Of a stretch of 64,000 nt of DNA, positions 42,118 through 51,800 are shown in pieces. A program made the translations under genes and the position numbers. The notes beneath the pieces are model-generated. The model did not search any database and was not told where the DNA came from. It saw only the letters and a list, made by a program, of their open reading frames with translations. The stretch is from Schistosoma haematobium. Taxonomy: Eukaryota; Platyhelminthes; Trematoda; Strigeidida; Schistosomatidae. The DNA is taken from contig NC_067199.1 of NCBI RefSeq assembly GCF_000699445.3, positions 31,728,902 to 31,792,901 of the forward strand, written 5' to 3'. How positions within the stretch are numbered: the stretch's first letter is position 1; every line of letters begins with the position of its first letter.

Positions 42118-43300
42118 GATACTAGTTGACATTTTATATAATCTCGAATTTTCTTTGTATTATACGTAATATAAAAAAACCAATTTTAATATGCTTATAT
42201 ATTTTTATTTCTATTTAAAAAAATCAAACCAAAAAGCCATACTAAAAAACACTTTTTTAGCGCTATTACGTGCGCATGAGTTTATTTTCCTTTTTTCGCC
42301 TGCTTTGTGTTTTTACGCGCGTACGAGTGTATTTCTACATGCACTTACATACTTTTTTCTTTTCCAGGACGGCTGGAAAAGACGATAAAAAGGACGATGA
42401 AGTTTAAGAGGAACCAAAATTTGCATTGTACTTTTTCGTTTTTTACTATATTGTTCTTCATGCTCCCTTATAGTAAGGACAGATGACCAGACGCTGCTAA
42501 ACCCAGCAAGCTATCATAAGAGTGTTTACCAACGACAATCTCGTTGGGTTTAAACTTCTAGCTGTCCACGCCTTAAGGTCTTCACTACACCACTAGGAGG
42601 GAGAGTGATCTGTAGTGGTAAACAAATCCCGAAAATAAATAGCTCTGTAAGTTTTCGAAATTGGATGCTGGTCACATTAATTTTAATGGACTCACCTAGC
42701 TGAAGGCGCTCGATCATGCATCCGCACCAGATCACGAGTGGGAACGCCGTGCTCAACAACCCCTGCAATCGCTTGCCAGACTAGATCAGACGATCCTCGA
42801 TAAATTGATAGTCTATCAAATATATCTCCGAGCTTCCTCATTTCTGTCTTTTGATTTCACTTGGTGGGTACGACTCATGCTGTGTTACTGGTTAAAACGT
42901 TGTCAAACCCCGAATACCCGTGGCATCTCCACTATATAGCAAGTGGAACCATTAAACGTTGTCATGAATGGGCGAAAGAACTGCTCACGGATGAAAAATT
43001 ATGAGTCTCAACCCACTTTACAATACATGTAACTTGTACTCAAGATACAGCTCTGCTTACCTACCACGTCATCGTGAATTGGTACAAATGCTTGATCTTG
43101 TGACTTCGACTAGGCCTGTGCACAATGAAACTAATTTTGTAAATATCAGTGTCGATAAGTCACGAAACTACTCGGTTTGGAAACTTGTTCGAACCTTCAC
43201 AATTTTTCACATGAATAATTGCTACTGAGATGCCATATCTTTAAAATACGTATAATAATTACCCATCTCAGCTGAACTATAGGTGTTAAGTTGCTTCAAT
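42118..43300. other. Sequence between the retroelement and PRPSAP
   Basis: 42118-42600 is T-rich and may hold the 3' untranslated part of the retroelement. 42610-43165 is the right copy of the diverged direct repeat. No host exon is supported. Confidence 0.5.
42610..43165 (+). repeat. Diverged direct repeat, right copy
   Basis: Matches 39190-39645. One frame reads ERRAQQPLQSLARLDQT ... QIYLRASSFL, and after a shift LVKTLSNPEYPWHLHYIASG. The two copies preserve similar amino acids, so the ancestor may have been protein-coding. The protein is not recognised. Confidence 0.6.
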
Positions 43301-43530
43301 AGAGTTGAATATTACCCAAACCTCGAATAACGGAGATAGTAATGTAAAGAATTTAAGTGCTCATGCTAGTTTGTCATACGGGTATTGGATATTGAAGATG
43401 TCTCCGACCTTCGTAACAGCACTAAGGTTCGACCTTCAGTTTGCTACCAACCTTCATCAGTGGACGATACCCTTGAAGCGTTGCCTAAGGTTACTCGATC
43501 TCGGTTTTATGGGTTTGGTGTTATTAGGAA

Positions 43531-43756
43531 ATGTACTGTAGAAGTATGCGCCCTGTGAGTCTTTCTGTACACAGAAGTGGCAACGTAGTTGGTATGGGGT
43601 TATTAAGATCTAAAGGGATGGTTATACTGGCTGGTAACTCTCACCCTGAGTTAGTTAAGGCTGTTTGTCACCATCTTGACGTTCGTCCTGGGAACTGTTC
43701 AGTATTTTTCCGATCAAGTCGCGAGACGGATGTTGAGATTAAAGAAACTGTCAGGG
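43531..43756 (+). CDS. PRPSAP2: PRPSAP exon 1
   Basis: It encodes residues 1-75 and the first base of codon 76: a variable leader, then [17 protein letters not shown] and [11 protein letters not shown] second Met at residue 6 is an alternative start. The donor is GGG|GTAATG. Confidence 0.85.
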
Positions 43757-46700
43757 GTAATGTTCTTTTTTTGTTCTCCCTAGTACTTAGGCCGAGATGT
43801 CTATATTATACAATCAGGAACTAAGGATGTCAACAATGACATTATGGAGCTATTGATTATTGCTCATGCATGCAGATCAGCTTGCGCTCGTAAAGTCATT
43901 GCAGTAGTACCGTACTTACCTTACTCAACACAGAGCAAAAGAAGAAAGCGTGGCCCTATCACCAGTAAACTTGTAGCTAAAATGCTCTGCGCTTCAGGAA
44001 TCAACCATTTGATCACTTTGGACCTTCATTCAAAAGAGATCCAGGTAAAAGCTTGACTGATCATTGGATTTTACAGTTTTGAAATAGTGTTTCAGGTTTC
44101 AAGAGTATGTCAGTGTTGGTGTTATCATTTATTAGAATGGTGTACTAGGTGTTTTATTAATAGGTAGGTTTTGATGGAATTTCGTGCTCTAAGCTGGATG
44201 GTTCGGTCGTGGAGCTTCCGTCATTCTTCTGAATGACATCATCAGCACAAGCTTCCATCAAAATCACCCACTTGAGCTACAAATCCCCACCATCTTAATA
44301 GGCAAGTTTTCCTCCGACCACAATCGACTACGGTTACTGAGTCATTGGGATATGGTTATTTTGGAATTTACCTCCAACCTAACTATTTTTCAAATAAGTG
44401 GCCTAGCTGTCAGGTACTCCAGGAGTGTCCACGCAATAAAGGATTAATGGATTACTTCAAAATATCCAACTGATTTAGGCATATCTAACAAGCAAACTTG
44501 TATCCATACCGACGTTAAAGCTTATTTTTAGTGTCCGACAAACATCATAATTACCTTTTAAATCTCAATATACAGTGTAAGAAGTATCCATATAAAAAGT
44601 TTGACACCACAGGTGATCCCTTCTTAACGTATAGAGAACAGGCTAAGCCATCATGAGGTGTAATCCTGTTCCTCGTAATACTAAGAATTCCTGGACAACA
44701 TACAGGCTCCATTTAACTATCAAAAAGATTGAAGTTCGGTTGGAACTTTTCATGATACTTCTAGTTTTAGATTATATAGTTGAACTTACAATTTATTAAC
44801 AATTGGTTTTCATTTTTTTGTTGTAAATGTTATAAATAAGAGTGCAAGTGTTTTTAATAAGTGGATGAGACCAGCACTCCTATTACTTTATGGTTTATTA
44901 AAGACTTACACTCAATATCTCTGTGAATTTGAGTGATGCCACATAGTCCTTATTTTGAGTCAATTCGTAGCTATTTTTACTACTGCCTGTCACTAATTAC
45001 CCACAATGTTATCTCTTTGTTTACTATCCTCAGGGGTTTTTCGATGTTCCGATTGACAATTTACGTGCTTCTCCGTTTTTGACAAAGTACATTGAAACAT
45101 ACATAACTGATTATCGAAACGCAGTTATTGTTGCTCGAAATCCCGGAGTAGTACCTCGAGCTAGCAGTTATGCTGAACGTTTGAGGTTACCATTAGTTGT
45201 TATTCATGGCGAAGAAAGAGATGAAAGTGACAATACTGACGGTCGCAATTCCCCACCTTTGGATCAAAGTATTGTGGAAAAAAGGTTTGTTATGCAAGCG
45301 TTTGCTTCTTCATTGCAATATTTGTAATTATGCCGAAATATTCAGAAAATCTACTGATTATTTATTCTTTATACGATACATGTTCCTTTGTCTTTTTGTA
45401 AAGTGGAGATTGAAATAAAACTATGGTGTTATGCAATGAATATATAAAGGCAAATGAACCTCATATTTACAGTTAAGTGAATTCAAATAATTTCGGAGCA
45501 TTTACGTATTTTCATTACTGGCATAAAATTGGTTTCCTTTTTTAAGAAACCTATGTGAACACCTTAGGATAGTCACAAAAATATGGTTTCACTAGGGCAG
45601 AAAATGTGTGATTACTAACCAGTTCATCATAATAGTTATCAAATGTAACTAATGAGAGATCCACAGACAATGCGACAGACTTGTGCACTATATAAGTCCG
45701 TAGTGCGAACTCAGCTGCGGTCCGAGTTCTATTGTAACGTGAACTATCTCTACTCCTTGTAGACTGGTTTTAGTTGGTTTCTGGTCTTTTTTGGATAGCA
45801 TTTTCAAATTAAACAGGTGTAGACAGTTCTAAGTGGCTGAAAAGATACCTTGATTTCAATTTCTATATCATAAAATTTACTGATAGGGTAGCTGCAAACA
45901 TGAGTTTTATTCATGTTTAGTAAGAAGTTTTACTCAGGAACTTACTCTGGTTGACCCACGGGTTTAAAGGAAAGCAATCGAGTGATCAACTCTGCTAAAG
46001 ATTGACTTTTGGAAGTTCTATCATCTCTAATGGGACTGTTAATCCACAAGATATCAAAGTGAATGCACAATTGGTTTGGCACTGGTCAACCCGAAGTTCT
46101 GGTGTATTATTTTGATGCCTATTATGTGTTGAATATGTAGCTCATTTATTTTCTGTATCCTGTCTTACACTTGTAATACGTGATGAAACGAACCATTTAG
46201 ATTAAATCCGTTGGTTGAATGTCTCCCAAAATAATAACCCCAGCTGTAAATAAGTATGAAGTAGATTTTGAGTTGCCAAAATATACATCTAAGCTTCAGG
46301 CTTTTTTTCCAATTATCCAATCCCAAACTGAAATCCTTTTCAGCCGTATTACTTATAACACAAGAATGATTATCATATTAAGGTCCTGCAAGATCGATTT
46401 CACAAAACGAAGTGACTGTAGAATGATAAAAGTGAAATCACACGATAATCTGAATACACAAAATAAAGGATACATTTCGCATTTAACACTGAATAAATTT
46501 AGTTTTTATCATCTGTAGATGTACACAAATTGGCCTTGAACTTTTACCTATGATGATACCTAAAGCTAAACTACCTTTAACCTTGGTTGGAGATGTGAAT
46601 TCAAGAATCGCTATTATAATTGACGACATTATAGATGATGTATCAAAGTTTGTTACTGCTGCTGAGCTACTGCATGAACGAGGTGCATATAAAGTAAGTT

Positions 46701-48971
46701 TTTATTACAGTTTACCAATGTATATTAAAGGCTAAAACCTTACAGTTATGGCGGCTATTAGTTATTCTCACTAAAAGTAATTTTATAAGCTAATTTTATA
46801 GAATTGCTAGGCATAATATGTTTTAATTTTCAAGTAGGGATTACAATTTTTAGTCTTTTAAGTGTTCTTAATTTCATTCACAAAGGAAAATTTAAACGTT
46901 AGCGAACTTTAATAACTATCACAAGATATATTTGTTAGCTTGTATTTTGACGAAACGAGTTTTAGATAAGTTAGGACTTTTGGGATTATTCAGATTGCTG
47001 TTATCCATATTTTCACTGTGGGTTTATTAAATGACTGAACTACTATGTTTATATTACCTTTTTATGGGATTTCTTCGAATGTATCAACTGTTGTTACACG
47101 TTTTGTTATTCCTTGACTTATCAGACGTTTATTCCATCCTCTGACACTTATGAGATGTTTATATGTAAACAATGACTTCTTAATTGAGGTGCTTTCCGGT
47201 CTGATAATCATGTACGTGAACTAATTAGTGTTTGAGATAAATATATTGGGTGCTTGAAACATAAATAAAAGCTTGTCTGTTTTTTTATTAGACTCAGGAC
47301 GAGTGTGTATTGATGGGCCAATAGGAGTTAATATTACCTCGACCTCAACTCAACATTAATCGTACCAGCCTAAGCGTTTCACTGATCAAAGCCTAGGAAG
47401 CTAAATTATAGATGAAGTAGTACACGTACATTAAAGAAATTCACCAGGATCCCGTTAATCGAGTCTTTTCAAGATGTCGACTAAATTTTTTCATATAAGT
47501 GTTCGTCATATTTCTAATATAGTAATGGAGTATTGCTAACTACATAACTACATGGAGTCAACTTATCCCCCTTTTATGTGTGACATTGTACAATAAAAAA
47601 ATGTTTCACCACACAATAATTCTAACAAGCATACTTATATACAACGTAACTTACTTTTCTTGATCAGACCAGTTCTAGATTACTCTTAACAAAACGACGG
47701 TTTATCAGGCATTTAAATTTCGACTTTTGGTGTTTATTGGTTAGATCAATCATTCTGTCAGAATCAACGTAGGATCGAACACAAATGTACCTAAGGCCAA
47801 GTTACCATTCTACATCAGCACGACGAGATGAAATAAACAAGATTAATACCAATGGTGTAGAAATAATTGTATTCTCAGCGGTAGTTCGAAAAGAGTGAAA
47901 AGATGCTTATGAGGAAGCACTTGGATTCTAGATCTAATGGAAGAGTGGATGTATCGGTTGTACTGTTATCGACTCCAAACAATGTCACTCAGGATTTCAA
48001 ACTGTTTGTCTCTGTTATCGCAAAAACCTTCAACTAGGTGGGTTGGATCTTAAAATATATAGCTCAGACTAATACTTATTTCATGGAATTACGCTTATTC
48101 GTATATGGTCTATTGTACCTCGAGGTAGGCGATAGCTTTGCATATGCAAAACATATTCCAACTACCCCAGTTAATGAGGATTCACAACCCTATGTTTAGC
48201 CTCAGTATTGCTTAATCGCTCTAACCACTATACTGGAGCAAAAGTCCGAAAATGCCTGTGACAAAAAATCACTATATAGATGTCGTCTTTCATGTGCCAT
48301 GCTTTACCTCCATCAAACAATACAAAGCGGACTCCTGCACATTATATTCAAGTAACAAATTAATTTCACAGCAGTTATCAGAAAACAAATTGGTAATTTT
48401 TTGGCATTATGGACAGGTCATACTTGTTTTTGATCTGGCACTTTTGGTAGATCGGTTGATAAAATTGTTAGCATTCATCGACCTAGATGATCCGTATGTA
48501 ATACGTATGCCCAACCACTACCTATCCTCTTGAGCTATCCTGGTTCTCTAGATGCTAAAAATCAGTCGAAACTCTGGGTGAAATAACTGTCTTCTCCATT
48601 TATTTCATGAAATTGCGAAGGTTCTTGACAAATTAGACTGAGGAATTTATGAACAAGGCCCTCTCTTGTTTTTCCTCCTCTGTGTAGTTCAACTGGAGAA
48701 TGTTTATTTTCTAAAATTATTTTATTGTCATTTGTAGATATTTGTTATTGCAACTCATGGTCTGCTCAGTTTAGATGCACCACGTCTATTGGAAGAAAGT
48801 CGTATAGATGAAGTAGTTGTAACTAACACAGTACCACATGAAGTACAAAAAATGCAGTGTCACAAAATTCGTACCGTTGATATAAGTCCATTATTGGCAG
48901 AAGCTATCAGACGTATTTATAATGATGAATCTATGTCTTATCTTTTTATGAATGTACCTAAAGACGATTAA
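43531..48971 (+). CDS. PRPSAP2: Phosphoribosyl pyrophosphate synthetase-associated protein
   Basis: Five exons join in frame: 43531-43756, 43791-44044, 45034-45284, 46519-46693 and 48738-48971, giving 379 residues and TAA. Vertebrate PRPSAP1/2 have about 355-370 residues. The protein is the regulatory, non-catalytic partner of PRPP synthetase in the cytosol, which feeds purine and pyrimidine nucleotide synthesis. Diagnostic features are [15 protein letters not shown], the PRPSAP-specific insert with DGRNSPP, and IDDIIDDV (278-285) where PRPP synthetase has its PRPP-binding loop. IATHGLLS and [16 protein letters not shown] are near-identical to PRPSAP. The start is the first ATG after an in-frame TAG (43525-43527). 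PRPSAP2 is preferred slightly over PRPSAP1, though invertebrates usually have one gene. Confidence 0.93.
43757..43790 (+). other. 34-base intron
   Basis: It runs GTAATG ... TACTTAG between VRG and RDVYIIQ. The other candidate acceptor (43783) puts the next exon out of frame. Very short introns near the 5' end are a known feature of schistosome genes. Confidence 0.88.
43791..44044 (+). CDS. PRPSAP2: PRPSAP exon 2
   Basis: 254 bases encode residues 76-160, from [15 protein letters not shown] to DLHSKEIQ. It includes [17 protein letters not shown], the stretch that in PRPP synthetase forms the flexible catalytic loop (ARQDKK) and is altered in PRPSAP proteins. It ends in phase 0 at CAG|GTAAAA. 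Confidence 0.92.
44180..44260 (-). repeat. Hammerhead-like repeat, copy 2
   Basis: It lies in PRPSAP intron 2. It matches 24660-24740. On the minus strand it has CTGATGA (44239-44245) and hairpin GTCATTC/GAATGAC, but GGAA instead of GAAA. The stem differs from copy 1 by a paired G-C to A-T change. Confidence 0.6.
45034..45284 (+). CDS. PRPSAP2: PRPSAP exon 3
   Basis: 251 bases encode residues 161-243 plus two bases, from [15 protein letters not shown] to SIVEK. It carries [28 protein letters not shown] and the Ser-Pro containing DGRNSPP insert that sets PRPSAP apart from the enzyme. Confidence 0.92.
46519..46693 (+). CDS. PRPSAP2: PRPSAP exon 4
   Basis: Residues 244-302, from [15 protein letters not shown] through [20 protein letters not shown] to ERGAYK. 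The acceptor CTGTAG|ATG and donor AAA|GTAAGT are clear. The DDIIDD sequence replaces the PRPP-binding DDMADT of the enzyme. Confidence 0.92.
48738..48971 (+). CDS. PRPSAP2: PRPSAP exon 5
   Basis: It starts [20 protein letters not shown], continues [19 protein letters not shown] and [17 protein letters not shown], and ends [11 protein letters not shown] then TAA. The end of the protein matches the usual PRPSAP end closely. Confidence 0.93.
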   Translation: MFVIATHGLLSLDAPRLLEESRIDEVVVTNTVPHEVQKMQCHKIRTVDISPLLAEAIRRIYNDESMSYLFMNVPKDD

Positions 48972-49304
48972 ATCTCTTCTTTTCATATTTGTTGTGAAAA
49001 AGACAATCTTAAATTATTTATCATTTAAATACTAATTAGTTTAAGTTGTAAAATAATAGAATTAATACCCTAATTCATTTACTTATAGTCGTATTTACAA
49101 TCAATTCTTTCCTGCCATTAATTAAATAATTCCTGTACTCTTAGTCAAGTTTTCGTTTTCCTCACATGAAAGTTGTACACATTTAGCACACGTTATGGTG
49201 AGTACTGGTGATCTAGCTCAACACTAAAATTGTACTGGTTGTGTTGTTTCACAAAAGCTTTTTCTCTCAATCCTAACGTGATAGTTCGCTTATGCTGTCC
49301 TATG

Positions 49305-49310
49305 AATAAA
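49305..49310 (+). promoter_or_regulatory. Candidate poly(A) signal of PRPSAP
   Basis: This is the first canonical AATAAA noticed downstream of the stop, about 330 bases after it. Variant signals (ATTAAA near 49120) lie closer. Confidence 0.35.
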
Positions 49311-49733
49311 GTTGGCATTCTAAACATCGTGTTTTTTCTTGGTTATATTTTATGTGCAACAACTACTTCTGACTCGCTAATAAGTTGTTATCAAGAAGTG
49401 GAGTTATTGTTGTGCTATAGAAGAATATGTAAGACATCTATTCTATTTGGTTTTCTCTGCTTGGTCACTTGTTGATTGAGGACTGGGGAAGTGGTTAGAT
49501 AAGCAGCTGATGATATATGTTAATGTATCAAGTTGCTACCTTCATGGCCAACCAGGCACCTAGTCGAATACTTTCATCAAGCAGACTGTTTTGATTTAAT
49601 GCAAATCTATGCTTTTGATGTATACACCAATAGGTGTTGAGGTTAGTTGCTATCATGGTCAGTGGCAAATTGACGGATGACTGGACTTTCAATGGTGCTT
49701 AGACAATTAAGTGTCAATAGACACCCGTTTACT

Positions 49734-49925
49734 CACAATTGATTGATCACTGGGTGGTGATCAATGTCATGTGTGTCAAGTCCTTCTTAGTGCAGATCGA
49801 ATGCTATCCACCATGTTGCAATGTGTCCACCAGTCTAGGTGACTCGACACTGCGTGCACTATGTTGAGATTAGATGGTGGTTTGAGGTAGTCGACAGGAA
49901 ACCCTGCATACTGGTTTTGTGCTAC
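49734..49925 (-). mobile_element. SINE (third subtype), truncated minus copy
   Basis: It begins with the same CACAATTGATTGATCACTGG end as the 121-bp arm at 30132 and runs through that arm. It then continues through GCACTATGTTGAGATTAGAT into the ribozyme 3' side, stopping inside the ribozyme. It shows that the arm sequence is normally the body of this SINE. Confidence 0.8.
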
Positions 49926-51040
49926 TAACTACAATTTAGAACTAAAATGCAATTAAATGTATAACTTTAATCCATCTGGTTACATGACGAATACAGATTT
50001 TCTCAAATTTATATAACCTTTAATTTCCTTATTGGTAAGCAGGACACTAATAATTTCATCGTATTCAGCCTGGTTGTAGATCCTATGAACACAAATAAAT
50101 TACAAAAGACTTATCTTTTGTAAAACATAACATCGAACAAATTCGGCATTTACATCAAAGTATGAATGATTGAAGAATTGTTACGAAATCTGATATGTAG
50201 CGGAAGTGCATCAGTGTTCCATGAAAACTAATGGTTGAGCTTTAACTGAGTCATTAATTAATTTTTGGATTGTATGATCTTAAATTCGGTGATTACTGGG
50301 TACTTTTCCAAGTATCAGATGGCTGTTTTCAATTGCATAGAGGTCTTGGGAATCAAATGTTTTGTTCCGATTGTCTCTGATTATGAAACTAAGTTAGAAT
50401 GCAAGAGGCTTAAATGAATAACGATAAATATATTAGTTTATTATTCATATTATTATTACTTTCTCTATTGTTTATTATTAAAATGATTAGAAAAAATATA
50501 TTTGAGAAAATTAAGCCTAGAAATCGACACATAAAAAAGTGCAATTCATATCGATCAAGGTTATTAGGTTTTGAATTAAATCTACAGAACATTTTCTTTG
50601 CATTACCATAGAATATGTACAAGTTTTGTTTCATTTGAATCACGGCAGGCAAATTAACAGAAATGATCTTAACCTATTTTAGGGAAATCGAAAAACAGTA
50701 GACTACCAACTGATTAGTTGAAAAAATACATTATTGTATTCCATCTCAGTATGTGAAAGGTATCATGACTAGTGTAATATCTGACAGTCCTAGGTTCTTT
50801 TATTCACTATGCGACCATGAGTATACGTTGATGAGACGTTTTAATTCTGGTCTTTATTAGTTTACGAGCAAGCATTGGCCAACAATAAAAAGTTACTAGG
50901 GAGATATGATATTCTTTACAATATGTTTTGTAAATGAATATGTTTAATGTAATCATTGCGTGTTACCTCTTGAAAAAATTATTTATGAAGGATGAATCTA
51001 TGTAAATCGACTGTTGTCGAGTTTAGGACTGCAAATATTT
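49926..51040. other. Intergenic, nothing recognised
   Basis: AT-rich DNA without a supported gene or repeat. Confidence 0.5.
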
Positions 51041-51042
51041 AC

Positions 51043-51083
51043 ACCTGTTACCCCTGATGGGGGAGCACAGGCTGCCCGTCGCA
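51043..51083 (-). mobile_element. LINE 3'-end remnant
   Basis: The sequence CACCTGTTACCCCTGATGGG matches the 3' ends at 14738, 20186 and 22448. Confidence 0.55.
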
Positions 51084-51374
51084 CGAACGCTTAGCCTCTA
51101 AACATTCGTGTTTAATTATTGACTACAAATTTATTAGTTATCGAGGCAATTTGTTCCATATTGGATTCATCATCTGTCCAACAACTCATTTAAATCATAT
51201 TTCCACGGTCATTATTTGCTTTGTTCCTTTTTCAAGTTAAACGAAAATCTTAATTGGAACAATTGTCACTGAAAATGTTAGCATCAACTCTGAATTTGTC
51301 TATCAAAAACAATATTAAGTATATACAATTAATTCTTCAATGAGTAGTCGCCGATATTTATTATTTTATTTGAA

Positions 51375-51486
51375 CACATATATATTGGTACAGAAGTGCG
51401 CCAAATATATATACGCCACACAATTTCAGTTCATTAATTGCGTGTGGGCTGCGATACTGCCCGGGTGCCCAGACCGAAGCAGGTCG
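51375..51486. repeat. Interspersed repeat X, copy 4 (left end only)
   Basis: It contains CGCCAAATATATATACGCCA and GATACTGCCCGGGTGCCCAG, then stops at GAAGCAGGTCG. It shares its left extension with 18700. Confidence 0.75.
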
Positions 51487-51604
51487 CCGATATAATGTCT
51501 GTCTGTTCCTTTTTAGTGGTAGTCGAACTTTATCGTTAAGGTTGCAACTTGATCGGTAAATACACAGTTATCAATTAGTTGTAAATATCTCAGCCCTACA
51601 AAAG

Positions 51605-51800
51605 GTTAGTTGTGACTCGAATAGCTCACTGATAACAGACTGTGAGGTTCGTTGACACGAGATCGATTCCGCTAAGGACACCAACTCCCTCTAGATTACA
51701 GGTATGCCTTGCTGATGAGTCCCGAATAGAACGAAACTTATGTCTAGGCTTCCTGTTGACTGCGTCCAACCACCTAACATCTCAATAATGCAAAATCCAC
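51605..51800 (+). mobile_element. tRNA-derived hammerhead SINE (third subtype)
   Basis: The decayed head is CGAATAGCTCACTGATAAC with GAGATCGATTCC. CCTCTAGATTACAGG follows, then the ribozyme and GTTGACTGCGTCCAACCACC. The 3' body arm is missing. Confidence 0.75.
51697..51758 (+). ncRNA. Hammerhead ribozyme (core intact, CTGATGA form)
   Basis: CTGATGA is at 51712-51718, stem II GTCC...GAAC at 51719-51732 (one mismatch) and GAAAC at 51733-51737. The predicted cut is after the C of GTC at 51744. Stem I pairs CCTTG with TAGG and ACAGG with CCTGT. It keeps the classical CUGAUGAGUCCC sequence described for schistosome hammerheads. Confidence 0.75.

Noticed and set aside
43305..43541. 78-codon ORF upstream of PRPSAP
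   Set aside because: Overlaps the PRPSAP 5' end in another frame, with no recognisable motif or splice support.
46219..46518. 99-codon ORF just before PRPSAP exon 4
   Set aside because: It lies wholly in the intron and ends at the acceptor TAG; composition is that of random AT-rich DNA.
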